This document shows, piece by piece, positions 47,800 to 63,100 of a DNA stretch of 64,000 nt. The notes under the pieces were generated by a model. The model was not told where the DNA came from and did not search any database. It saw only the letters and a program-made list of their open reading frames with translations. The translations under genes were made by a program, and so were the position numbers. Origin of the DNA: Romanomermis culicivorax (taxonomy: Eukaryota; Nematoda; Enoplea; Mermithida; Mermithidae); contig CAWUHX010000047.1 in assembly GCA_963922205.1 (NCBI GenBank), forward strand, positions 62,001-126,000, read 5' to 3'. Numbering within the stretch: the first letter of the stretch is position 1; the number at the start of each line of letters is the position of its first letter.

Positions 47800-48003
47800 T
47801 CTGCAAAAAAGCCTGGCGCGAAGCGCCGAAAAAATTTTTAGATTTGGATCTCCTAAAATGGACCATAATGTATCTTCTCAAATTGAAAACATCAAATTTT
47901 TCTTCCACATTTGTGGAAAAACCTCAAAAAACTTTTTCCACATTCCAGATTTTTTCCAAATTATAGTGCAAACTGCAAATGTGGAAAGACAGTTAAAAAC
48001 AGT
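47800..48003. repeat. Family B end fragment
   Basis: GGCGCGAAGCGCCG at 47816, CTTCCACATTTGTGGAAAAA and the terminal AAAAACAGTG at about 48003. Confidence 0.5.
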
Positions 48004-48012
48004 GGTTGAAAT

Positions 48013-48572
48013 CACCGTTTTTTTTGAGGAAAAAATTTCGAAATGAGGAAAAAATTTTCGGTATGGTTCTCATTGTAAAAAAAATTTTGGGGAATTCAAA
48101 ACCGAAAAGATGCGTTTTGGTGGGAACCTCTGCTCATAAATAACTGTTGGAGAGATTCATTTTGCGGTGTTTTAGAATATATAAACCCGAAAATTTTTCC
48201 GGCGCTCCGCGCCGGACCGAGAAATAAATAAAATTAGATGATTCTAATCGGAACCACAGAAATTTTAATAGCGGATTTAGTCCAGAGAACTCTATCGTTA
48301 ACATGCTCCACTTGTTCCTGTAGAACACCAATATATTCTTCATGAGCTCATATTAACTAACAGAACCAGAATTTTCTCAATTCTTTTCCTCATTTTTGCT
48401 GGTTTCTGACTCCAAATACAACGAAATGCTTGGATATGCTCCTAAAATGCATAAAAAATCATCCGTAGCCACATTATAAGCATTTTTAAAAATGAGGAAA
48501 ATTTTGGGAAAATGAGGAAAAAATTTTGGGTCCGGTTCTCATGTGGAAAAAATCTTCGAGGAAAAAACGGTG
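48013..48572. mobile_element. Family B element, copy 4
   Basis: CACCGTTTTTTTTGAGG and, inverted, GAGGAAAAAACGGTG ends. CCGGCGCTCCGCGCCGG at 48198. No clear target duplication. Confidence 0.5.
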
Positions 48573-48635
48573 TTTCTGACTCCAAATACAACAAATGCTT
48601 GGGTACATACCTGTACTTGGGGGGGGGGGTTGGGA

Positions 48636-49637
48636 ACACCTTTTTTCCTCGAAGATTTTTTCGACATGAGAACCGGACCCAAAATTTTTTTCCTCATTTT
48701 CCAAAAAATTTTCCTCATTTTTAAAAGCGTTTATAATGTGGCTAAGGATGCTTTTTTATGCATTTTACGAGCATACCCAAGCATTTTGTTGTATATGTAG
48801 TCAGAAACCTGAAAAAATGAGGAAAAAAATTGCGAAAATTCTGGTTATATTAGTCAAAAAGAGCTCATGAAGAATATATTGGTGTTCTATAGGAGCGGAT
48901 AAAGCAAGTTAACGATAAAGTTCTCATGAATTTATCCGCTATCAACATTTCTGTGATTCCGATTAGAATCATCTAATTTTATTTAGTTCTTGGTCCGGCG
49001 CAAAGCGATGAAAAAATTTTTGAATTTTCACTTTCTAAAACGCTGGAAAATGAACTTTCATAACGTTGGGAAATAAATTAAAATCAGAGGGATGAAGTGT
49101 AATTTGCTCCCCATTTCGGCACGCAGCGCCGGAAAAATTTTCGGGTTTTTATATTCTAAAACGCTGAAAAATAAATCTCTCCAACAGATAATTCGTGAAG
49201 AAAAGTTTTAAAATCGCAGTCTAGAATGATGTCTTCAATTTCCACTTACGATAAACGCAAAAGTTCAGATTGCAAACGTTTAAAAAATTACAATCATCGA
49301 AAGAAAAAATTGAGAGAATTGATGAAAAATCTCTCTTTTCGGCGACATAATTGACTGTAAACGATTAGAAAATGAAACGAGCTAGCTTGATTGATAGAAA
49401 CTGTTGAGCATTAATTAGAAAGTCGAAGTAGATATGCTAACGGCCGCGCCTGATAGAATACAGTTATAATTATACCAAATTTTGAGATTTTGACCTTTTA
49501 AAGTCCACCAAAACGCATCTTTTCGGTTTAGAGTTCCCTAAAATTTTTTCCACAATGAGAACCATACCCAAAATTTTTTTCCTCATTTCGAAATTTTTTT
49601 CCTCAAAAAGACCCCATTTGAGGAGAAAAAAACTGTT
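48636..49637. mobile_element. Family B element, copy 5
   Basis: Opens CACCTTTTTTCCTCGAAG inside a family A fragment (CATACCTGTACTTGGGG at 48606). It carries two palindromes (near 48993 and 49105) and the CATTTGAGGAGAAAAAAACTG end. Confidence 0.5.
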
Positions 49638-50503
49638 TTTTTTTCCTCGAAGATTTTTTCCACATGAGAACCGGACCCAAAATTTTTTTCCTCATTTTCC
49701 GAAAATTTTCCACATTTTTAAAAAACGCTTATCATGTGGCTACGGATGCTTTTTTATGCATTTTAGGAGCCTATTCAAGCATTTTGTTGTATTTGTAGTC
49801 AGAAACCTGCAAAAATCAGGAAAAAAATTGAGAAAATTCTGGTTATGTTAGTCAAAATGAGCTCATGAAGAATATATTGATGTTTTATAGGAGCGGATAA
49901 AGCAAGATAACGACAGAGTCCTCATGAATTTATCTGCTATCAACATTTCTGTGATTCCGATTAGAATCATCTAATTTTATTTAGTTCTTGGTCCGGCGCA
50001 GAGCGCCGGGAAAATTTTTTGATTTTCACTTTCTAAAACGCTGGAAAATGAACCTTCATAACGTTGAGAAATAAATTAAAATCAGACTGATGAAATGTAA
50101 TTTGCTTCACATTCCGGCGCGAAGCGCCGGGAAAATTTTCGGGTTTTTGTATTCTAAAACGCTGAAAAATAAATCTCTCCAATAGATAATTCGTGAACAA
50201 ATATTTTAGAATCGCGGTCTAGAGTAATGTCTTCAATGTCCATCTTCAATAAACGCAAAAGTTCAGGTTGCAAACGTTTAAAAAATTCCAATCATCGAGA
50301 CAAACAATTGAGAGACTTGATGAAAAATCTATTTTCGACGACATTATTGACTGTAAACGATTAGAAAATGAAACGAGCTAACTTGATTGATAGAAACTGT
50401 TGTTCCCCAAAATTTTTCCCACAATGAGAACCATACCCAAAATTTTTTCCCTCATTTCGGAATATTTTTCCTTAAAAGACACCATTTGAGGGAAAAAACG
50501 GTG
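49638..50503. mobile_element. Family B element, copy 6, abutting copy 5
   Basis: TTTTTTTTCCTCGAAG start, CCGGCGCAGAGCGCCGG at 49992, CCGGCGCGAAGCGCCGG at 50114, GAGGGAAAAAACGGTG end. An internal deletion is apparent near 50400. Confidence 0.5.
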
Positions 50504-50709
50504 GGGGGGACCCCCCCCAACTTGGCAACCCTGTACCAAAAATCATTTCCCCCCCCCCCGTCCAGTTTGGAAAAAATTAAAAAATTTGCAAAAAAGTGTA
50601 TGTTTTTTAGCCTTTTTTGGGAAAAAATTTCGACTTTTTTCTACCCCGCCCCCCAAAATTTCGGATTTACCCCCCCCCCCCCAACTGGTCGGAGGTCTTA
50701 CAGGTATGC
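50504..50709 (-). mobile_element. Family A element, copy 9 (left end missing)
   Basis: CCCCCCAACTTGGC through GGTCGGAGGTCTTACAGGTATG; abuts a family B end at 50503. Confidence 0.5.
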
Positions 50710-50815
50710 TTGGGTATGCTCCTAAAATGCATAAAAAGCATCCGTAGCCACATTATAAACGTTCTTAAAAATGAGGAAAATTTTCGGAAAATGAGGAAAA
50801 AATTTTGGGTCCGGT

Positions 50816-51377
50816 CATACCTGTAAGACCTCCGACCAGTTGGGGGGGGGGGGGGGTAAATCTGGAATTTTGGGGGGGGGGGTAGGAAAAAGTCGAAATT
50901 TTTCTCAAAAAAGGCCAAAAAACATACACTTTTTGGCAAATTTTTTCAATTTTTTCCCAACTGGGGGGCACTGTTTTTTTTCCCCAAATCGTGCTTTTAG
51001 GGGAAAAAAATTCGGGAAAGGGAAAAAAATTTTGGGCTCTTTCCCCATTTGGGGCAGAAAATTTTGGGGATCGATACAGAAAAGATGCATTTAGGTGCAT
51101 TTTAGAAGGTCATAATCTCAAAATTTTCCGGCGCTTCGCGCCGATTATAACTTTAATAATTATTATTATGCATTACTTAGCTCAGGCGCGGCTTTTAGCA
51201 AGTCTACCTTCATTTATCATATAATCTATAATAGTTTTCATCATCTTGAACGTATTATCTCATGTTTTCATTGGTAATCTTCAATATTTTTTCATGATAT
51301 TTAATAAAGATTCGCATTTTTTCCTTTGGAGAAAGATCCCACCACCCAACCCCTCCCCTCCCCCAAGTACAGGTATG
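50816..51377 (+). mobile_element. Family A element, copy 10, with perfect 8-bp duplication and a family B insert
   Basis: CATACCTGTAAGACCTCCG at 50816 to AAGTACAGGTATG at 51377, flanked by GGTCCGGT on both sides. It sits inside a family B end (ATTTTGGGTCCGGT continued as GGTCCGGTTCTCATG). A second, truncated family B element fills 50969 to about 51340. Confidence 0.75.
50969..51340. mobile_element. Family B element, copy 7, truncated, inside family A
   Basis: CACTGTTTTTTTTCCCC directly after CTGGGGGG, with CCGGCGCTTCGCGCCG at 51128. The other inverted end is missing. Confidence 0.5.
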
Positions 51378-51624
51378 GGTCCGGTTCTCATGTGGAAAAA
51401 ATCTTCGTGGAAAAAAAGCGGTGGTTGAAGTTGAAAAATTGAAGACGGAGACCACAATTTAGAATACAGTAATTTTGTTCAAAAAATGACAGCGGTAATA
51501 ACTTCTTCAATAAACCAGAATTAGTCACATAAGATTTTCGACATTGTTCACTAGTTTGTTGATGACGTCGATCTTGCAGCGTCCTTAGCATCAGCACTGA
51601 TAAAAACAATGACAAAGTACAATA

Positions 51625-53929
<2,305 letters not shown>

Positions 53930-54180
53930 CTATAGTCTATTTTTCTTGAAATGCTCCCAAATAATGAAAGTGGAAAGCAAGTAGTATTTCAGATTTTTGC
54001 GATTTTCTGATGAACAAAATATCATGTAGGGCTGGAAATTTTTGAGCATACTGGCCTGACTTTTAGCGATTTTTTGAGTGAAAAATTTTACAGTAAGAAC
54101 TTAATGTGAAGAATTTGGACGACAGTACTGATTTGTGTCACTTTTGAATCTAGAAGCATGTTATAAAAAACAAACTATAG
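53930..54180 (+). mobile_element. Family E element, copy 2
   Basis: CTATAGTCTATTTTTCTTG start, AAACTATAG end; the interior matches copies 1, 3 and 4. Confidence 0.65.
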
Positions 54181-54982
54181 GACGCTAGGTAATTTGTCTC
54201 TTTTCATTATATAGTCTAATTTTTCAATGCATTGGATGATACTTCAAGCAAAATGAAAAAATCATGTCGGAATCCAAAAATTAGGCAAGCAAAACAAGAA
54301 TTGGACTTCTTCAACCAACAAGAACTTTTGTCATTGTTCTACACTGACGGGTTTTCAATGATTTTCCAAATGCAAAAAGTTTACCTTCAAGAAAGTTTTA
54401 ATAAAGACCGCAAGAAAATTTTGGGAAAATTATCGAGAAAAATCTTGATTTTCGTCAAATAAGTCAAAAAACAATACAAAATCAATTACATCCATGTGTT
54501 GATTGGGATACACAACAAATCGCTTGAAATCCGAGACACAGCGCTGGAACAGGATGCAGCATGGAGATACAGTAATTGAAGTTTGTTTGACCCGCCGAAG
54601 ACTTCCTTTGATGCATGAATAATTAGAATTCTACATAATCTTTGAAATGACAAAACTTCCCCGCACGTTTGCTTCGAAAAGCTTACGTGATAGCATTTTT
54701 TATTCCCCATCAGTGCATCAAATAAATGAATTGAAACTATTGAAATAAGGATCAAATTCAATTATGCAAAATGTCGAAAAGGGATCTGTCTTCACACGCG
54801 ACTCAGTACAAATGAAACTTTCATGCTTTTGTTAGGAATCTTTTTTTTCAAGGGCTTGTCAAGTGCAACGCAAGTTATTATTGACTCTTATGAAAATTAG
54901 ATAACGATTACTATTTGTTGATGCGAAATTACGCTCCCTGAGTCCAGTTTAGTTTTCGTAAATATTTTGACCACTTCTTATC

Positions 54983-55220
54983 AGTAATGACCCATTGTGT
55001 TTTGACCACGTGTTTACGGCTAACATTTTTATCTTTCCTTTGGCTTGTGTATAAATAGCCGATCCACTTGTAATGATCAGTTATAGTTCTACGCCCCAAA
55101 TAAACTATTTATCACTAATAAGTTTTGTTCGACTATAGCAACAGGGTTGCTATAAGATAAGTACTGGATACTTTTGTGTTCCTGCTCGAGGCTAGTATTC
55201 ACTAGAAAGAACCTGTGTCA
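54983..55220 (+). repeat. Possible short LTR or promoter remnant
   Basis: A TATA box (GTATAAATAGCC, near 55050) is followed 45 bp on by AATAAA, as in the U3-R region of LTRs. TGTGTTTTG and GTGTCACA are possible ends. The hairpin TATAGCAAC-AGG-GTTGCTATA follows at about 55133. No target duplication found; it could also be a host promoter. Confidence 0.3.
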
Positions 55221-55299
55221 CAGACCGTGACAAGCTTGTTCCTCCTGAAAAAATGTTGGGGTCACTGTAGATAACATTTTGGCCAGATTCGCACATCTG

Positions 55300-55505
55300 G
55301 CGCGTATCGACGTGTCAAAAATTTCAATTCATTACCGAAATTGAAAAAAGTGCAAAAACGTAGAAACGCGTGCATGTCCGTCAATGCACGTTGCTATTCT
55401 CAGACGCGCGTGAGCGGCGTGCGTTTACGCGTGCGGACGCGCGTTGAAGCATACCAACGCACATCGAGGCATATGAACGCGCGTCGACGCGAAAGCCATA
55501 GGCGT
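55300..55505. repeat. ACGCG/CGCGT-rich island
   Basis: Dense degenerate repetition of ACGCG, CGCGT and GCACG words (ACGCGCGTGAGCGGCGTGCG, ACGCGTGCGGACGCGCG) in otherwise AT-rich DNA. Confidence 0.5.
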
Positions 55506-55573
55506 CAAGTATTGTTCTCATAGGTTGGAGTATAGGTGGGGCTTTATCTCCATTTTTTGAATTGCGTTGTTGA

Positions 55574-57781
<2,208 letters not shown>

Positions 57782-58289
57782 TCAACCTGGAAGGATTCTG
57801 GGATAGATGTTGATGATCACACCTTATAGTTTAACGGTAAAGGTTACTGTAGACAATCGTCTTTATGGGAAGGACACAAGGCAGTGATGTTAGGAAGTTA
57901 GAAGTCATGTGCTCACTAGAGTTGGAAGGAGAGTATTGTGTATTGGGTTTTTTGTGCATGGATCAAAGCCCTGGATCAATGTCTTGTATAGTAAGTGTGT
58001 GTATTTTTTTGTGTCGGTGACACAGTTCCTATTCTAAAGTAGCAGTTAAGCTTAGCTCAGATTCGGAAATCAAAGGTTTACCAATTTGGGACTACTTTAT
58101 TAGGTTTTAGTAGTTCTCCCTCTCGTTCAGTTCGGGTAAGCATTGGGTGGTCGAAAGTCCATGCATTAAGGTCGATCCCTGGCTATTTCTCCTGCCAATT
58201 CTTATTCTCTTCAGACTCACGGACTGGGACAGACAATGTCCTGAGGGATTCTTAACCCCTCATTTATTTAAAATATACCACAATTATTT

Positions 58290-58850
58290 CAATAAACGGC
58301 GCGCCGTTTATTTTTTTTGGGTAAATTTGGTACGCCGTTTATTAGAGGGTGCCGTCTATTTGAGAACATTGTTTATTGAAATTTTGCGATTCATCAGACC
58401 ATATTTTAATCCAATCTTATTTTCTATTCTTTCATTGAATCTCAACAAGTAACGTTTCATCATCAAACAAATACCACCAAGGAAAAAAAGAAAAGCAACG
58501 AAAAGGAAAGAAGAGAAAACAAAAGTAACGAAAGGAAAACACAAAGGAAAATAAAAACAACTGAAGACATTAAAAGACTCATTTTGAGGCTGATAGCAAG
58601 TGGAAGGCTTCCTCCGTTTTTTCTGCTGCAATAGTTTTTACCTTGAAATCCAAACTGTATAACAGAAAATCACAGAAACTTCTCGAAAAATCAATAAAAA
58701 ACACTGCAAACCACTGCAGTCAAAATGGACATTAAAATGAGCATGTTATTCCTCTAATAAACAGGGCATATAAAGTTCACTTTAAGGATATTTAGAATTC
58801 TAATGAACAGGGCGTCGTTTATTAGAGGGCACCATTTGTTGGGGATGTAC
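58290..58850. mobile_element. Element with CGCCGTTTATTAGAGGG ends
   Basis: AAACGGCGCGCCGTTTAT at 58295 and ACGCCGTTTATTAGAGGG near 58330 at one side; AGGGCGTCGTTTATTAGAGG near 58808 at the other. The interior is an AAAG-rich tract. It looks like a decayed DNA transposon of unassigned superfamily. Confidence 0.4.
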
Positions 58851-58961
58851 TTATGGTAGCAGTCATGCCACATCTATGCAAAATTGGTGAAGTGGACGAA
58901 GCCATAATTGGACCAAGAAACAGGATGTTTATCATTCTTACAACCAGCGTTGCCTGATGTG

Positions 58962-59512
58962 TGTTGTATTTTCAGATGGGATGGGCGTTGATGAGTCACG
59001 GCAGGATTGGGATCCCAGGGTTCGTTCTTAATGTACGTCTTTCCCACGCCCACGCTTACCCGATTAACTTAATTAATTGTACTTACACCCGACACTAATT
59101 ACCCCACCAATTAAGGAAAAGATGTTTCCTTAATTGTCTCCCAAGCTTAATAAATGAAAGAAAGGAAGTCCTTTCTTCAATTTTACTTACGCAATAAAAG
59201 ATCACTTACTTACAAATGCGACGGTCGAGAAAAAGGCAAATAATTTCACTACCACGCACTGGAGAGGAAAACAGAGAATGACGTGCGTGGGGGCAGGCGA
59301 CGAGTGAATTAAAAAGTGGCCAGCGGGACCTACATTCAGTAATGGAAAATATACAAATAATAATACACTGAGAGAGAGCCAGGGCATGCGTACCGATGTG
59401 GGCTACAATAAGACGACTAATGATGGTCCGCATTGCTCACTCCACTTGCTACCTGCGGGCCTCACGCGTGGTTCGACAAAATGACTAAAATCGGCGGAAA
59501 CACACTACAACA
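58962..59512 (-). repeat. 3' LTR of the right element
   Basis: Starts and ends with the inverted pair TGTTGTA (58962-58968) and TACAACA (59506-59512), giving TG...CA ends, directly beside a polypurine tract. Confidence 0.65.
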
Positions 59513-59520
59513 CCCCCCTT
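59513..59520 (-). promoter_or_regulatory. Polypurine tract
   Basis: Reads AAGGGGGG on the minus strand immediately before the LTR start TGTTGTAG. Confidence 0.6.
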
Positions 59521-60142
59521 GTGGTAGATCGCCCTAAGCGATCATCAAGAAATAACCAAAAGATGCAAGGGGAAGGGCACTGCCACTACAGGTCGTCACC
59601 GGGGTGGCCGAAGGGATCTTTGGTTTCACACAGTGGGTCCCACGGAGTCGTTGGGGTTGTTTGAGCCGATTTTGAACTGCGTGTAGGGTGAGACCTCCCA
59701 ACACAAGTTGCAATTAGTGGGGCCCTAAGTTCAGCAATGCCGCAGCTTGCATTGTCACTCCGTCTGCACCGATATACTGGAGTGCACCAGCATACGACAC
59801 CATGCGGATGGGAGGGTGAGGCCGGCCACTACGACGGTGGCGATAACGAAACGGGTATGCGGCCGGCGGAGACAGAAAGGACAAAATGGTGCAAGCGGGG
59901 GCGTGTGGTGGTAGAACATGTCGAGTCGTCTTACTGGGTGGTCTTAGCATTGGCTGCACGTGCGCTGGGGAAACTAGTATAAATTAAAACACACAATAGA
60001 GATTAGAAAACAAAACAACCAGTATTAATGAGGTTAATGAAAACAAAAAACAAAAAACAAAAAGAAAAAACGAATATTACTGTACAAAAGCGTTGAATCA
60101 ATGGCGGCGATGATGGCGAGTATTGGAGGCCGATCGAGATTG
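59521..60142. other. Untranslated 3' region of the right element
   Basis: Lies between the last recognisable coding frame and the polypurine tract; the fragments of frame here are short and broken. Confidence 0.4.
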
Positions 60143-63100
60143 TTATTGGTTGTCCCAACGGTTGCAATTGTCTTGGTGATAGCTGTCATTGTGATAACCA
60201 TGGGGATCACGAGGATCATCATGGCCATCGAAACTAACAGAGTGAGGGTGGGGATTGCAACCGTAGTCGGTGGTATCGCAGCAGCGGGAAGATGAAGTGT
60301 AAGTTTGGGAACGTAACAGTGAGAGAGGGTTCACACTGCGGGGCAGCAGTTGCGTAGCTATCAAGGATGGGCGGTCCGAGGGCAACACTGCTGGCGGCAG
60401 CAGTCTTGGTGCAGAGAAATCATGCCGGCGCAGCAGGGGTACGGGACAGTTGGTTTGGCTATGATACTGGAGGTAGATTCGTTTGATATTGGTGATTTTG
60501 GGCAGTTGTGGGAATGGTGAATATTGCGGGTAGGCCATCCAGCTGTCGATCAAGCCAACAGTGGTGTTATAGGCCTGCTTTAGACACGAGGGATTGTCCA
60601 AGCCTCGAGCTTCATACAGAAAGAGGGCCAAATGGGCAGTGTGCACAGCGTCAATGACACCGAGCTCCTCAGCCCACAGGCCGGCGACCCATCGCAAGAT
60701 TAGTGCGGTGACATCATGCGAAACGGGCGGTTGTTGTTCTTGGTATGTGGGGCGATAGTGCTTGCGAAAGTATTGATACAAGACCAGCAAGGCATTCGTC
60801 CCCCGAATGTGAATGGCCATAGTAATGCGAACACCAAGGGGGCTGAGAGAAATTGATCAGGACCATTTTGTGCAACGTACGCGGCATGAAAAATTCAACA
60901 GATGGATCGATACGTGGCGGATGGTGGGGCGTCGCCATCATAATACAATGGGGCGAGTCAGTGGTTCGGAAATGGGTGTAATTTGGCAATCAGGTTGCCT
61001 CACTAGGCAAACGCGGTTCGAAACTTGGTGCGGAACTGGTTGGTGGAGCAACTCCAAGAACCGGTCTAGTTGTTATAACCAATTGTGGTTAGGTGGGCCT
61101 GACACTCTGAACCGACGTCGGGGCCGTAGGCCGCAGCGACGTGGTGTGAGTTACAGTAGTTGTCATAGCTGACGTCGGGGCCGTAGGCGGCTATGACATC
61201 CCTGTAGGCGGAAGCGAAGTTGAGGATGACATGGTGGGTTCCACGTCCATTGGGGATGGCGGCGGTAATGGGGCCTTGAACACCGCTTTCGGTGTTTCAA
61301 AGCTTCCATACATCTTTGGATTTGGGCATCGCGATGCAAAGGGCTGATGTAATCAGTCAATTTTGGTGGCGATCGGCGGAAACCACGCCAGTAGGCTTCT
61401 TCCTAAAAACCTGTCGAGTGCACCTGGCGCATTCGCTCACTTTGAGTGCGGTGCATCTTCGCGGCCTTCGTGTTGGCCGCAATCACGGCTGGTAGCCTGA
61501 GGCTGCTGGGTTTCTTTACGGTGGCGATCATCATGAGAGTGTGACTCGTGGCATGAATGGTGGCTATCCGAGTGGCAGGCAGGCAGCGTTTGTTTAGCCG
61601 ACGCTATAGTTTTGGTGGACGTGACCTTTGGTTGCAGCGTCAAAGTTGTCTGTGAAGATTGATGAGCCTCTTCACGAGCTTTCTGTTTATCACATTGTTC
61701 GCGGCGATTGGTTGTTCGTTCGCTGGGTGTTTTTGCCGCGCTCAGTACGTGGAGTACTGGGTGGCAGTGTTCGCCTGGTGCGGGGTTCGTCCATCATATG
61801 CGTTTTGTGAGATTTTCGATATTCGACCTCTTCCTGAAGATGCTGTTTGCGCTTCAGGGAGTGTTTGTAACGTCTGGGTCTTCGAATGGGCTGGCCATGG
61901 CAATCTAGTGCTGGCGTGGATGCGCTGGGGGCCTGTGGGGTTTGAACATCCACAGGTGCTGTTGGCGGCAATAGAGGCGCAGGCGGTGGTGGCTGAGAGA
62001 TGGATGGCGGTGGCAGTGCAGTGGGTGGCTGTACGGCGACTTGAGCAATGACCGGAGTTGGCTGCATAATTTGAGGAACCGGGGCAGCTGGTGTCGGTTG
62101 CGGCAGCAAAATACGTTGTATCTCTTCCTTGAGCGCATCGGGATAGTTCATCCAGTGGTGTTCAGGGAACAACATACCGGGTGGCGGCGACAGAAAATGA
62201 TATGCAGTGAGGGCTGCTGCCAGTGCTTGCCATTGTTGATCTGAAATTATATGTTGTGAAAAACGGACAGGTGCACTATACCTGGCGACGGCAACAGTGG
62301 TGATAATCGGAGGTCCTGGCAGAATTGCCATGGTGACTAAATAGATTCGGGAGTCCACAGCAGGGGCCGTCGGAGGCAACGTTGCTGCGGGTGGGACAGG
62401 TACTACATCCATTGACGTGGACTGATCGACAGTACTTTCTTCGGGGATGTCCATTAACGTTTGGTCAGTGGTGGTGTTCATTTCGGCATCATCACAGTGG
62501 GTTGGATGGGAGTTGATTTGTCCATCGGTGCTGGGGTGATGTTTGAAATTTCGTCGAGAGTCAGTTTCAAGAAGTCGGTGATTTGCGTGGCTGTCGCTGT
62601 AATATCCGATGGAGCAGCGCGCATAGGAAGGGCTGACACGTCCATTGACGGCGGCAGCTTTGCTATGTTCAAATCAAAAATCGGGGTATCCAAAAGTTCT
62701 TCATCGGCAGGTTCCACGTCGACACTTAGAGTAGGGTGGTCGAGCAGTTTCTCGATGGTGAGCGTGTGCACCGAAGCCGTAGTCGGCATGGGGTAAGCAT
62801 ACACCGGCGCAGGGAAAGAAAATCGATTTTGGAAGTCGATGATGTTAATGAAGGTCGAGTAAAAATGGAAATGGCTATGGGGATTAGCCATGTAGTCGGA
62901 GTTATAGAATTCGATCTGTTCAACGGACGTTTCCATGGGGAATTCCTTGTCGAAAATTATTGGGCATAAAGTGAACTGGTCAAAGACGTATGTTCCGGGG
63001 TCACTTGCGAAAGACGGCTCTCGCTCGGGATTGCGATTCATCGGATTGGTGAGGCGCGATCGGGGGTTGCTGTCGGCGCAGTACCACATATAATTGTAGA

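Noticed and set aside
61659..62051. 130-residue plus-strand frame and other plus-strand frames at 60800-63800
   Set aside because: Antisense shadows of the recognisable minus-strand coding region of the LTR element.
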